DNA from: an uncultured Oscillibacter sp.
GTDB taxonomy: Bacteria; Bacillota; Clostridia; Oscillospirales; Oscillospiraceae
Direction: 5' to 3'
NCBI RefSeq assembly: GCF_910584465.1
Contig: NZ_CAJUBK010000022.1
Location: forward strand, 1-31,672
Length of the DNA: 31,672 bases
The notes under the pieces are model-generated. The model saw only the letters and a list, made by a program, of their open reading frames with translations. It was not told the origin of the DNA and made no database searches. Made by a program: the position numbers and the translations under genes. This document shows, in pieces, positions 19,783-28,699 of this stretch; the stretch's first letter is position 1; each line of letters starts with the position of its first letter.

Positions 19783-21627
19783 GTGGCGGAAGTCTTTGAC
19801 CAGGAGGCCGGCCGGTTCGTCTGCGATTTCGTCTCCCGGCTGCCCACCACCGACACCGGGAAGCCCTTCTGCCTCTACGACTGGCAGCGCAGCGCCCTCA
19901 TGGAGTTCTATGGGACCATGGAGGAGGATACGGGGGAGCGCCTGCGGAAGTACTGGTACTTGTACCTGGAGATCCCCAAGAAGAACGGCAAGAGCGAGCT
20001 GGCGGCGGCCCTGGGCCTCTACCACCTGTTCGGAGACGGGGAGCTGAACGCCGAGGTCTACGTCTGCGCGGCGGACCGGGAGAATGCGGGCATCGTCTTC
20101 CGGGCGGCGGTGTTCATGCTGGAGACGGCCCCCTGGACGGCGAAGATGATCGCCAGGGGCGAGCTGAAGGTCAGCAAGTCCCAAAAGCGGATCGAGTACC
20201 GCCGGAGGGTCCGGAGCAAGAACGGCGGTCACGCCTGGGTCACCGTGGGCATCATGGCCGTCCTCTCCGCCGAGGCATACAGCAAGCACGGCGGTCACGC
20301 CTGGGTCACCGTGGGCATCATGGCCGTCCTCTCCGCCGAGGCATACAGCAAGCACGGGTACAAGCCCAGCTGCGTGATCTTCGACGAGCTCCACGCCCAG
20401 CCCAGCCGGGACCTGTGGGACGTCATGACCGCCGGCGCGGGCTCCGGCCGGAAACAGCCTGTGTGGATCGTGCTGACCACCGCGGGCGACGACCCGGACC
20501 GGCTGTCCATCGGCTGGGAGATCCACGAGAAGGCCGTCGCCGTCCGGGACGCCCGGCAGCTCCGGCGCATCCGGGCTGAGGGCGGCGATCCCCGGCAGGT
20601 GCTTTCCCTGCGGCATGTGGAGGACGCGGACCTCTCGGAGGCGGAAGGAGCCCTGCTGGAACGGGACCTCCCCAACTGGCTCCCCATCCTCTACGGCCTG
20701 ACGGCGGTGTTCGGAGACGACCCGGACGATTTGGCCAAGGTAGACATCTGGGACGAAACTGTCTGGTCCCTCTGCAACCCGTCCCTGGGGAAGCACCTGT
20801 CCCTGCGGAACATCCGCATCGAGGCCAGGGACGCCAAGCTCAGCGAGGCGGCGGAGAAGCTGTTCCGCTGGCTGCGGCTGAACCAGTGGATCTCCACCAA
20901 GGCCGTGGGCTGGCTGCCGCTGACGCTCTATGACAAGTGCCAGTGGGGCCCCAGCCGGAAGGCGGACCGGGAGACCTGGCTGGAGCAGCTGCGGGGCAAG
21001 ACCTGCTACGGCGGCGTGGATCTCTCCACCTCCCGGGACCTGACGGCCTTCGTGCTGCTGTTCCCGCCTCAGCCGGGGCTGGACGCGGCGGTGCTGGTCC
21101 CTCATATCTGGAGGCCCAAGGACACCGTGGAGGAGGCGGAGAAGCGGGACCATGTCCCTTATCGGGACTGGGAGCGGGCCGGCTTCCTGCGGCTGTGCGA
21201 GGGGAACATCATCGACTACGACGATATCGAGCGGACCATCCGGGAGGCGGCGGAGCGCTATGATCTCAAGATGGTGGGCTTCGACCCCTACCTCAGCCGG
21301 ACCATCACCCAGCGGCTTTCCAAGCACGTGACCACCATCGAGGTCCCCCAGGACCTGAAGAACATGAGCCCGGCCATGAAGGAGATGGACACGATGATGG
21401 AGGCGCGGCAGCTGCTCCACGTACACAACACCTGCTTCCGCTGGACCTTCGGCAACGTGCGGTGCCACGTGGACGGGAACGGGAACATCAAGCCGCTGAA
21501 AAACCGCTCTCCGGGGCGGATCGACCCGACGGTGGCGTCCATCATCGTCATAGCGGTCTGGACGATCGCCCGAAACCAGCCGCCGGATCTGGCGGAGGCG
21601 ATGCGGACGAGAGACTATCACCTGTAA
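19783..21627 (+). CDS. terL: Phage terminase large subunit with internal 22-residue duplication
   Basis: A 614-aa protein of the Terminase_1 type. Walker A-like EIPKKNGKSE lies near residue 66, Walker B CVIFDELHAQ near 198, and the nuclease domain has the GVDLSTSRDLTA Asp motif near 410 and the closing RIDPTVASII. It powers packaging and cuts the genome. Start is GTG 19783. Just before Walker B, a 66-bp segment is exactly duplicated in tandem (20222-20357), so 22 residues ending SAEAYSKHG occur twice. This may impair the motor or be tolerated in a loop. Confidence 0.95.
   Translation: MAEVFDQEAGRFVCDFVSRLPTTDTGKPFCLYDWQRSALMEFYGTMEEDTGERLRKYWYLYLEIPKKNGKSELAAALGLYHLFGDGELNAEVYVCAADRENAGIVFRAAVFMLETAPWTAKMIARGELKVSKSQKRIEYRRRVRSKNGGHAWVTVGIMAVLSAEAYSKHGGHAWVTVGIMAVLSAEAYSKHGYKPSCVIFDELHAQPSRDLWDVMTAGAGSGRKQPVWIVLTTAGDDPDRLSIGWEIHEKAVAVRDARQLRRIRAEGGDPRQVLSLRHVEDADLSEAEGALLERDLPNWLPILYGLTAVFGDDPDDLAKVDIWDETVWSLCNPSLGKHLSLRNIRIEARDAKLSEAAEKLFRWLRLNQWISTKAVGWLPLTLYDKCQWGPSRKADRETWLEQLRGKTCYGGVDLSTSRDLTAFVLLFPPQPGLDAAVLVPHIWRPKDTVEEAEKRDHVPYRDWERAGFLRLCEGNIIDYDDIERTIREAAERYDLKMVGFDPYLSRTITQRLSKHVTTIEVPQDLKNMSPAMKEMDTMMEARQLLHVHNTCFRWTFGNVRCHVDGNGNIKPLKNRSPGRIDPTVASIIVIAVWTIARNQPPDLAEAMRTRDYHL
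20222..20357. repeat. Exact 66-bp tandem duplication inside terL
   Basis: Two identical units (20222-20287 and 20288-20353) plus 4 further identical bases. The unit length is a multiple of three, so the frame is kept. Complete identity implies a very recent event or an assembly artefact. Confidence 0.95.
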
Positions 21628-21639
21628 GGAGGTGCTGAC

Positions 21640-21834
21640 GTGAGGAAGATCGCGAACGGACTTTTGGGACACCTGGCGGAGCTGGCCCTGCTGGGCGGGG
21701 CCGCGCTGGTGGCGGTGGGCGCGGGCCTGATCTGCCTGCCCGCCGGGCTGATCACGGGCGGAGGGCTGATGATCGCCGGGGCCGTGCTGTCCCTCTGGGG
21801 CGGCGAGGCCGAGGAAGGAGCGGATGCCGAGTGA
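21640..21834 (+). CDS. Small membrane protein between terL and portal
   Basis: A 64-aa protein with two hydrophobic helices (about residues 9-29 and 35-53) and an acidic tail. GTG 21640 follows AAGGAGGTG. Its TGA overlaps the portal GTG. No family is recognised, but the tight coupling indicates a real gene. Confidence 0.7.
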   Translation: MRKIANGLLGHLAELALLGGAALVAVGAGLICLPAGLITGGGLMIAGAVLSLWGGEAEEGADAE

Positions 21835-23249
21835 GCTTGCGGAAGGGCCTGGCCCGGGCCGGCCGGACATTGGACAGCCTCGGCCCAGCGGGACCGGCCT
21901 CGGCAGACCCGGCGAGGGGATGCCGGGCCAGCCTCGGCCCAGCGGGACTGGCCTCGGCAGACCCGGCGGGAAGATGCCGGGCCAGCCCCCGGAAGAGCCT
22001 GGGCGGCGGCGTGGTCCGCACGCTGACCCTGGACGACCCCGCCGGGTGGCTGACCGGCGAGGGGGACATCTCCAGAGACAGAGACAAGGCCATGAAGGTC
22101 TCCACCGTGAACCGGTGCGTGGAGGTGCTCTCCACCTCCATGGCGGTGCTGCCGGTGTACATCATGAACGAGCGGACCAAGGAGCGCCTGGCGGACCACC
22201 GCCTGGGGCGCATCCTCTGGGGGAGGGCCAACGAGGCCATGACGACCTTCGACTACCAGCGGCTGATGCTCTGCAACCAGCTGCTCCGGGGGAACGCCTA
22301 CGCCTGGATCGAACGGGACCCCAGCTCCGGCCACCCCCGGGAGCTGATCCCCCTGCCGCCGGACTATGTGTCCATTCAGGTGGACCCGGCCGGGCGCCTG
22401 TGGTATTCCTTCACCCACCCCGTGACCGGGGAGCGGACGGCGCTGCGGCCGGACGATGTGCTGCACTACAAAGCCTACAGCGAGGACGGCCTGGAGGGCG
22501 TCAGCGTCCTGAAGCGGGCCTCCATGACCCTGGCCACCGCCAGGGCGGCCCAGCAGTACGAAAATTCCACCTGGCTCAGCGGCGGCCAGCCCTGCGGCAT
22601 CCTGACCACCGACGCGGACCTGGGAAGGCCCTATTTGCAGGAACAGCCCGACGGGACCAAGGCCCTGGTGGACCCCAAGGATCAGCTGCGCAAGTCCTGG
22701 GAGGCCGTCCACCGGGGACCGGGGAACGCCTTCCGGCTGGCTGTGCTGGATCTGGGCCTGAAGTACCAGCCCATTTCCATGAGCAATACCGACGCGCAGT
22801 TCGTGGAGAGCAACGAGGTCCGGGTGGCGGACCTGTGCCGGTTCTTCGGCGTGCCCCTGCATCTGGTCTACGCCGGGAAGCAGAGCTATGAGAGCAACGA
22901 GCAGAACGGCATCGAGTACGTCAATTACACGCTCCTGGGTTATGAGACCCAATGGGGGCAGGAGGACAGCTATAAGCTGCTCCTGCCCGGCGAACGGGCC
23001 GAGGCGCTTCGCATCAAGCGGGAGCTGAAGGTCTTCCTCAAGGGCGACTCCGCCGCCCAGGCGGCGTGGTACCGGACGATGCGGGAGCTCGGGGCGCTGA
23101 ATGCGGACGAGATCCGGGGATTGGAGGACATGGGATGTATCCCCGGCGGGGACCAGTACTATTCCAGCCTGAACTATATCCCGCTGGAGGCTTTCGCGGA
23201 GCTGAGCCGTCTCCGGGCGATGAGGCGGCAAACGGAAGGGAGAGGATGA
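21831..23249 (+). CDS. HK97 family phage portal protein
   Basis: A 472-aa protein. After about residue 60 it matches HK97-type portals (VNRCVEVLSTSMAVLPVYI, LLRGNAYAWIERD, and RFFGVPLHLVYAGK). The portal forms the dodecameric gate for DNA. The N-terminal 60 residues are low-complexity and contain a 54-bp repeat (21875-21982). The GTG at 21831 has GGAAGGAG about 10 nt upstream. Confidence 0.93.
   Translation: MSLRKGLARAGRTLDSLGPAGPASADPARGCRASLGPAGLASADPAGRCRASPRKSLGGGVVRTLTLDDPAGWLTGEGDISRDRDKAMKVSTVNRCVEVLSTSMAVLPVYIMNERTKERLADHRLGRILWGRANEAMTTFDYQRLMLCNQLLRGNAYAWIERDPSSGHPRELIPLPPDYVSIQVDPAGRLWYSFTHPVTGERTALRPDDVLHYKAYSEDGLEGVSVLKRASMTLATARAAQQYENSTWLSGGQPCGILTTDADLGRPYLQEQPDGTKALVDPKDQLRKSWEAVHRGPGNAFRLAVLDLGLKYQPISMSNTDAQFVESNEVRVADLCRFFGVPLHLVYAGKQSYESNEQNGIEYVNYTLLGYETQWGQEDSYKLLLPGERAEALRIKRELKVFLKGDSAAQAAWYRTMRELGALNADEIRGLEDMGCIPGGDQYYSSLNYIPLEAFAELSRLRAMRRQTEGRG
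21875..21982. repeat. 54-bp direct repeat in the portal N-terminus
   Basis: Two near-identical 54-bp units (a few mismatches) encode 18-residue repeats of the form SLGPAGPASADPARGCRA. The frame is preserved. It lies in a part of portal that is normally variable. Confidence 0.85.
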
Positions 23250-23941
23250 TGGACCAGATCTTTAAATCCGCCTGCGTACAGGAGCAGGCGGTGAGCGAGG
23301 GCGAACTCGCCCTCATCAACCGGCAGACCCTCCGCCCGCTGGCGGCGGAGGAGGTGTTCACCTTCCGGCTGGCGGCCTGCGACACCAGGCCGGACCGGGA
23401 CAACGAGCGCTTTTCCCGGAAGGCCCTGGAGGGACTGGCGGCGCGGTTCGTGGGCCGCCCGGTGCTGCGGGACCACCAGTGGAGCGCCGGGACCCAGACC
23501 GCCCGGATCTACGCGGCGGAGGTGGAGCCCCAGGGGGAGGACGCCAGACTGGTGCTGCGGGCTTACATGCCCCGGACGGAGGCCACGGCGGATACCATCG
23601 CCGCCATCGAGGCGGGCATCCTGCGGGAGGCTTCCGTAGGCTGTCTGATGGGGAAGGCCGTCTGCTCCATCTGCGGGACGGACAAGGCGGAGCGCCGCTG
23701 TGAGCACGTCCCGGGCCGGGCCTATGACGGCAAGACCTGCATGGTGGAGCTGGACGAGGCGCGGGACGCTTTCGAGTGTTCCCTCGTAGCGGTCCCGTCC
23801 CAGCCCGGGGCGGGGGTGGTCAAATCTTACGGCGGTGAGGACGGGCCCGATCCGGCAGAGGATGGCGGCGATGAGGCGTTCCTGCTGGCGCGGGCCATGC
23901 AGGAACAGGAAAAACTGCGATATGGAGGATGCGAGGGATGA
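23246..23941 (+). CDS. HK97 family prohead protease
   Basis: A 231-aa protein with the protease pattern PVLRDHQWSA (His), a later REASVGCLMGK (Ser) and EASVG-type strand. A zinc-knuckle-like insert CSICGTDKAERRCEH follows. It cleaves capsid scaffold during head maturation. The ATG overlaps the portal stop (ATGA). It ends overlapping the capsid gene start. Confidence 0.9.
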   Translation: MMDQIFKSACVQEQAVSEGELALINRQTLRPLAAEEVFTFRLAACDTRPDRDNERFSRKALEGLAARFVGRPVLRDHQWSAGTQTARIYAAEVEPQGEDARLVLRAYMPRTEATADTIAAIEAGILREASVGCLMGKAVCSICGTDKAERRCEHVPGRAYDGKTCMVELDEARDAFECSLVAVPSQPGAGVVKSYGGEDGPDPAEDGGDEAFLLARAMQEQEKLRYGGCEG

Positions 23942-25167
23942 CGTATCAGGAACTTTTGGAGCTGAAGCATGACCGGGCGGAGAAGCTGAAGGAGGGCAGC
24001 AGCCTCCTGGCGAAGAAGGACTTCGAGGCCCACAGGGATCTTTTGGCCGAGGTGGCCAAAATGAACGCCGAGATCGACGCCGCCGAGGCCCAGCTTGCCG
24101 AGGAGGGCCGCTTCGACGAGGCGGACGGGAGGATGAAGGGGCTGCACGCCAACTTCCTGGCCCAGCGGGAGGAGAAGGCCAAGGGCAAGGCGGTGGACGA
24201 TATCCGCCGGAGCAACGAGTACGCCGCGGCCTTCACCAAGGCCCTGCGGGGCGGGGTGAAGGTGCGCCAGGCGTGGGGCGTGGAGGACTTCGCCCCGCTG
24301 ACCAAGGCCCTGACGGAGACCGGCGGCACGCCGGAGGGCTCCGACGGCGGCTTCCTGGTCCCGGCGGAGTTCGACGACATGATCCACGAGTACGAGAAGG
24401 AATACCTGGACCTGAGCCGCTTCTTCACCGTGGAGCCGGTGCGGGCCCTCTCCGGCTGGCGGGCCATCGAACAGGGCAAGCGGAAGCCCCTGCCGAAGAT
24501 CCTGGAGATGGGGACCATCGGCAGGGACGACCAGCCCAAGTTCGACAAGGTGACCTACACCGTGGAGAAGTACGGCGACCGCCTGCCGGTGTCCAGGGAG
24601 CTGCTGGAGGACAACACCGCGGGGCTCCTCCAGTACCTGGCGGGCTGGTTCGGGCCCAAGTACATCCTGACCAAGAACACACTGCTGCTGGAGCTGCTGT
24701 CGAAGCTGGAGGCGGAGGTCCCCCTCCCCGCCGGCGGCGAGGCCAAGACCCTGCGCCGGGCCATGATCCAGAAGCTGAACACCGCCCACAGCATGGGGGC
24801 CGTCCTGCTGACCAACCAGGACGGCTATGCGGAGATGGACGGCTGGGAGGACAAGAACGGCCGGTCCCTGCTGGTGCCCAACCCGGCGGACCCCAGCGTG
24901 TACCGCCTGAACGGGCGGCAGGTGGCCTATGGGGACAACGATCTGATCCCCGGCCCGGAGGGCAAGACGCCCATCTACGTGGGCAAGTTCCAGGCCCTGG
25001 GGACGCTGTTCGTCCGCAAGGGCCTGGAGATGGCGGCGACGGACATCGGCGGCGACGCCTGGGCCACGGACAGCTATGAGCTGCGGGGGCTGTGCCGGAT
25101 GACGGCGGTGACGATGGACGAAAAGGCGGCGTTCAAGGCCACGATGGGCACCGGCGCCGCGGGCTGA
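23938..25167 (+). CDS. HK97-fold major capsid protein
   Basis: A 409-aa protein. The N-terminal ~110 residues are a charged coiled-coil scaffold (delta) domain. The mature part begins near GGTPEGSDGGFLVPAEF and contains PVSRELLEDN and the ALGTLFVRKGLEMA strand. ATG 23938 is chosen over the ATG at 23929 because GGAGG lies 9 nt before it and directly against the other. Confidence 0.95.
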   Translation: MTYQELLELKHDRAEKLKEGSSLLAKKDFEAHRDLLAEVAKMNAEIDAAEAQLAEEGRFDEADGRMKGLHANFLAQREEKAKGKAVDDIRRSNEYAAAFTKALRGGVKVRQAWGVEDFAPLTKALTETGGTPEGSDGGFLVPAEFDDMIHEYEKEYLDLSRFFTVEPVRALSGWRAIEQGKRKPLPKILEMGTIGRDDQPKFDKVTYTVEKYGDRLPVSRELLEDNTAGLLQYLAGWFGPKYILTKNTLLLELLSKLEAEVPLPAGGEAKTLRRAMIQKLNTAHSMGAVLLTNQDGYAEMDGWEDKNGRSLLVPNPADPSVYRLNGRQVAYGDNDLIPGPEGKTPIYVGKFQALGTLFVRKGLEMAATDIGGDAWATDSYELRGLCRMTAVTMDEKAAFKATMGTGAAG

Positions 25168-25181
25168 GGAAGGAGGACGCT

Positions 25182-25658
25182 ATGGCGAAGCAGAGCACGA
25201 GGACTGCCACGAAGACGCCGAAGGGGAAGGGGACGGCCCCTCCGGAGCCGCCCGCGCCTATGGACGGGGCCGCGGCCGTCCCGGAGGCCCCTGGAACGGC
25301 TGCCCCTGCCGACGGGGAGCTCCTGCCCGCGGCCGCGGGCGGGACGGCGGCGCCGGAGACCCCCGAAAACGGCCCGGAGACCGGGACGGAAACCGTCCCG
25401 GAGGAGGCCGGCCGCTGCGAGGCACAGGCCGCGCCGGGGGGACCGGGCCGCCGGGCGGCGGTCCGGTCCCCCAAGGGGCTGAACCTCCGGATGGGGCCCT
25501 CCCTGAGCTATGACGTGCTGGAGGTCCTGCCGGACGGCACAGAGGTCACGGTGCTGGACCTGCCGGAGGGCGTGACGGTCCCCGGCTGGGAGCTGGCGCA
25601 CACCGGAGAGCGGGCCGGTTGGGCCGCCGCCCGGTTTTTGCGGCCGCTGGAGGGCTGA
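25182..25658 (+). CDS. SH3-domain protein next to the major capsid gene
   Basis: A 158-aa protein. Residues 1-95 are a Pro/Ala/Gly/Glu-rich linker and residues 95-158 are a bacterial SH3 domain (GLNLRMGPSLSYDVLEVLPD, then WELAHTGERAGWAAARFL). AAGGAGG precedes ATG 25182. Such domains bind cell-wall peptides or sugars. The slot right after the capsid gene often holds decoration proteins, so a capsid-displayed binding module is a reasonable guess. Confidence 0.75.
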   Translation: MAKQSTRTATKTPKGKGTAPPEPPAPMDGAAAVPEAPGTAAPADGELLPAAAGGTAAPETPENGPETGTETVPEEAGRCEAQAAPGGPGRRAAVRSPKGLNLRMGPSLSYDVLEVLPDGTEVTVLDLPEGVTVPGWELAHTGERAGWAAARFLRPLEG

Positions 25659-25661
25659 GGC

Positions 25662-26000
25662 ATGGCACTGCCGGAGGCGCGGAGGGCCGCGCTGCTGGCC
25701 TTTTGCCGGCTGGACGAGCTTTCCCCGGAGGAAGAGGCGCTCCTGGAGGTCCTGTACGCCGCCGCCGTGGGCTATATGGCCCAGGCGGGGGTCGGGGAGC
25801 CGCCGGAGCACACGACCCGCCGGGCGCAGTACGACCTGTGCGTCGACCGCCTGGTCCTGGACAGCTGGGACCGGCGGGACGCATCCATCACCGGGACGGT
25901 CGTGGCGGAGGATCCCGCCTTCCGCCGGCTTTTGAACCAGCTGAAGCTGACGGAGCCGGATGTGCCCGACTTGGACACGTCCGATGCGGAAGGAGGATGA
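25662..26000 (+). CDS. Head-tail connector protein (gp6-like)
   Basis: A 112-aa all-helical protein with the pattern of HK97 gp6/SPP1 gp15 connectors (LDELSPEEEALLEVLYAAAVGYM). It sits under the portal in the neck. It starts 3 nt after the SH3 gene stop, with GGAGG upstream. Confidence 0.85.
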   Translation: MALPEARRAALLAFCRLDELSPEEEALLEVLYAAAVGYMAQAGVGEPPEHTTRRAQYDLCVDRLVLDSWDRRDASITGTVVAEDPAFRRLLNQLKLTEPDVPDLDTSDAEGG

Positions 26001-26006
26001 TGGGCC

Positions 26007-26567
26007 ATGCGCACCACCGGGAGCAGCTTGGATCAGGCCATCCGGGTCCTGGCGCTCCGGCGGGAGGGGGACAGCTACGCCTGGGAGGAGGCCCGGCGGA
26101 CCTGGGCGGCGGCGGAGCAGGACGACCGGAAAGACCTCTTTTCCGACCTGGGCGTGGGGGCCCGGGGCGTGACGTTCACCATCCGGAAGAGCCGGAGCCT
26201 GACCCTTCATGACGCTTTGCGCTGGAGGGGGCAGTTCTGCTTCCTGACTTCCATCGTGGACGGGGACCCGGGGTTCCAGGTGGTGCGGGCGGCGCTGTGC
26301 GAGCCGGTGGACTGCATCCGGGACGCAGACCGGGCGCCCCAGGGCGGCCGCTTCCCCGGCATCCTGACGGAGAAGTACGTGGCCCATGAGCATCTGGACC
26401 CCCACGCCGAGGTGACGGGGGACTTCGTGCTGGTGACGCCGAAGGCGGTGAGGCTGGCCCCGGGGAGCTGGGCGGTGGCGGGGGGCCGCTATTTCCTGGT
26501 ACGGGCCCCTCATGAGCTGGACCCCTACAAGAACGAGTACGAGATCCGGCGGAGGGAGGACTGCTGA
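26007..26567 (+). CDS. Head closure or head-tail adaptor protein
   Basis: A 186-aa beta-rich protein. Position after the connector and size fit head-closure proteins. The first ~120 residues (VTFTIRKSRSLTLHDALRW, then FCFLTSIVDGDPGF) resemble the phage head-tail adaptor fold. A longer C-terminal extension (VRLAPGSWAVAGGRYFLV) is unusual for that family. TGATG couples it to the next gene. Confidence 0.65.
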   Translation: MRTTGSSLDQAIRVLALRREGDSYAWEEARRTWAAAEQDDRKDLFSDLGVGARGVTFTIRKSRSLTLHDALRWRGQFCFLTSIVDGDPGFQVVRAALCEPVDCIRDADRAPQGGRFPGILTEKYVAHEHLDPHAEVTGDFVLVTPKAVRLAPGSWAVAGGRYFLVRAPHELDPYKNEYEIRRREDC

Positions 26568-27058
26568 TGCAGGGATATGGTATTTACACTGGAGAGTGGG
26601 CGGCGTTTTGGTCCCGTTGGCAGGACACGATCGACCGACTCCCCAGCTTGAAACGAGCGGTGCTGGAGACGGTCGGCGGACGGATCCAGAAGGAAGTCCG
26701 AGAGGCGGTGGACCGCTCTGGGCTGGATGACTCCCGGGGGCGTGTGAAGCGCTGGCAGAATCCTCATGTGGGCTCTAGGTCGGGCTATGTCGCCGTACGG
26801 GCGGACTCCGTGGAAACAGCGGCCGGCTATAAGGACCGCCAAAGGCTGAACGCCGGGGCGCTGACCAACTACCTTACCGCCGGGCACAAGGTCCGGGAGC
26901 CCTCTGGACGGGCAAAACGATACCAGCCTAGGGCCAGGATGACCCGGGTAAAGGGATATGATTTTTACGCCAAGGCCCAGGCGGAGGCTGAAAAGATCGC
27001 CGTCCAGGAGGCGGAGGACTTCCTGCGGCGGCTGACGGTGACGGAGCTGACATCATGA
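26567..27058 (+). CDS. HK97 gp10-like tail joining protein
   Basis: A 163-aa basic helical protein in the gp10/minor-tail-joining position, containing TNYLTAGHKVREPSGRAKRY and a C-terminal helix (AEAEKIAVQEAEDFLRRL). It shares its boundaries (TGATG before, ATGA after) with the neck genes and probably helps join head to tail. Confidence 0.7.
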   Translation: MQGYGIYTGEWAAFWSRWQDTIDRLPSLKRAVLETVGGRIQKEVREAVDRSGLDDSRGRVKRWQNPHVGSRSGYVAVRADSVETAAGYKDRQRLNAGALTNYLTAGHKVREPSGRAKRYQPRARMTRVKGYDFYAKAQAEAEKIAVQEAEDFLRRLTVTELTS

Positions 27059-27543
27059 GAGACGGAGCGATCCTCCCGGCAGATATCACCGCCGCTGTGG
27101 CGGAGCGGATCAAGGAGGCGTTCCCCGGGGAGGCCGTGTATACGGACCTGACGCCCAGGGACTTTGAGCGGCCCTGCAATATGGTGGAGCTGGCAAGCCT
27201 GGGCATGGACCCGCTGTCCTATGGGCAGAGCGGCGCGGAGCTGCTGTACAAGGTCAAGGTCACCACCTTTTCCGCCGTGGACGAGGTCCACGCCTCCCAT
27301 CTCCCGGTCCTGGACCTGCGGGCCATGCTGGTGCTGGGGGCCTTCGGAAGCGGATATATCCGGGTAAAGGACCGGGCCCCGAAGGTGCGGAGCGTAGAGG
27401 CGGACACCTCCTTCTTCGACTGCGTGCCGGTGACGCTGACCTTGGCGCTGACCCTGGACCGGGCCGACTTCGTGGGGCCGGAGCTTTACGAGCTGATGAA
27501 GGACCTCGAGATGCAAGTTCGAGTGAAAAAGGAGAATGGATAA
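27055..27543 (+). CDS. Tail terminator protein (phage tail terminator-like)
   Basis: A 162-aa protein that fits the tail terminator family of contractile Firmicutes phages (AVAERIKEAFPGEAVYTD, then an all-beta middle and a late FFDCVPVTLTLALTLD strand pair). It caps the tube and sheath at the head side. It directly precedes the sheath gene. Confidence 0.72.
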   Translation: MRDGAILPADITAAVAERIKEAFPGEAVYTDLTPRDFERPCNMVELASLGMDPLSYGQSGAELLYKVKVTTFSAVDEVHASHLPVLDLRAMLVLGAFGSGYIRVKDRAPKVRSVEADTSFFDCVPVTLTLALTLDRADFVGPELYELMKDLEMQVRVKKENG

Positions 27544-27544
27544 C

Positions 27545-28687
27545 ATGGCTGAAAAATTGACGATGCCCACGCTGAGCATCCTGTTCCAGCAGCGGGCGCA
27601 GACCACCATCGCCCGGAGCCAGAAGGGCGTGGCGGCGCTGATCCTCCGGGACGCGCTGACCGCCGGGGAGGCGTGGTCCCTGACCTCTACGGGGCAGATC
27701 CCCGAGAAGCTGGGGAAGGTGAACCAGGACGCCATCCGGCGGGTGTTCAAGGGCGGCGTGAACCCGCCCCGGAAGGTGCTGGTGTACTGCCTGGGGGCGG
27801 AGGACACGCTGGACGGCGGATCCCCCTCCCAGGCGGAGGACGGCCAGGAGACCGCGGCGGAGGCCAAGCCCGGCAGCGGCGCCGCGGCTCTCAAATGGCT
27901 GGGGACGCAGAAGTTCGACTATCTGGCGGGCCCGGCGGACCTGAGCGCGGCGGAGGCCGCCGTCCTCCGGGACTGGATCATCCAAAAGCGGGAGGACGAC
28001 CACGCGATCTACAAGGCCGTCCTGCCGAACTGCGCGGCCAACAACGAGGGGATCGTAAACTTCACCGCCTCCGGCATCCAGGCGGGGAGCGACGTGTTCG
28101 ACGCCGCCGGGTACTGCGGCCGGGTGGCGGGGCTGATCGCCGGGACCCCCATGAAGCAGTCCGTGACCTACGCCGCGCTGCCGGAGGCGGAGGACATCGA
28201 CCGCCTGTCCGCCCTGGAGGAGGACGAGGCCGTGGGCCGGGGCGAGCTGATCTTGACCCACGACGGGGAGAAGGTGAAGTTCGGCCGGGGCGTGAACTCC
28301 CTGACCACCACTACGGGCCGGTCCGAGGTCTGGCGGAAGATCAAGATCGTGGAGCTGCTGGACCTTTTGCAGTGGGACCTGCGGCTGGCCATCCAGGACA
28401 ACTACATCGGCAAGTTCCAGAACACCTATGACAACAAGCTGCTGCTCATCACTTCCGTGAAGCTGTACCTCCAGGCCCTGGCGAAGGACGGGCTGATCGA
28501 GAGCGATCTGGTCTGCGACATCGACGTGGAGGAGCAGGACGCGTACCTCCAGAGCGTGGGCGTGGCCACGGCGGAGATGACGGAGCAGCAGATCCGGGAG
28601 GCCAATACCGGGACCTATGTCTTTTTGGCGATCGATATCAAGCCCATCGACGCCATCGAGGACGTGCGGATCAAGATCTATCTGTAA
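27545..28687 (+). CDS. Tail sheath protein
   Basis: A 380-aa protein of the contractile sheath family (PTLSILFQQRAQTTIARSQK start; late ITSVKLYLQALAKDGLIES and YVFLAIDIKPIDAIEDVRIK, the C-terminal handshake region). This gene makes the phage a myovirus. ATG 27545 is preferred to the ATG at 27536 because the latter is only about 2 nt from AAAGGAG. Confidence 0.93.
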   Translation: MAEKLTMPTLSILFQQRAQTTIARSQKGVAALILRDALTAGEAWSLTSTGQIPEKLGKVNQDAIRRVFKGGVNPPRKVLVYCLGAEDTLDGGSPSQAEDGQETAAEAKPGSGAAALKWLGTQKFDYLAGPADLSAAEAAVLRDWIIQKREDDHAIYKAVLPNCAANNEGIVNFTASGIQAGSDVFDAAGYCGRVAGLIAGTPMKQSVTYAALPEAEDIDRLSALEEDEAVGRGELILTHDGEKVKFGRGVNSLTTTTGRSEVWRKIKIVELLDLLQWDLRLAIQDNYIGKFQNTYDNKLLLITSVKLYLQALAKDGLIESDLVCDIDVEEQDAYLQSVGVATAEMTEQQIREANTGTYVFLAIDIKPIDAIEDVRIKIYL

Positions 28688-28699
28688 GGAGGCTTTGAT

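Noticed and set aside
20222..20357. The terL duplication as a mobile element insertion
   Set aside because: Both copies are coding sequence of the same gene with no terminal repeats, so it is a plain tandem duplication.
19270..21870. An 866-codon minus-strand open frame across terS and terL
   Set aside because: High GC keeps antisense frames open. The plus-strand terminase genes have clear motifs, and the reverse frame even mirrors the 66-bp repeat as an artefact.
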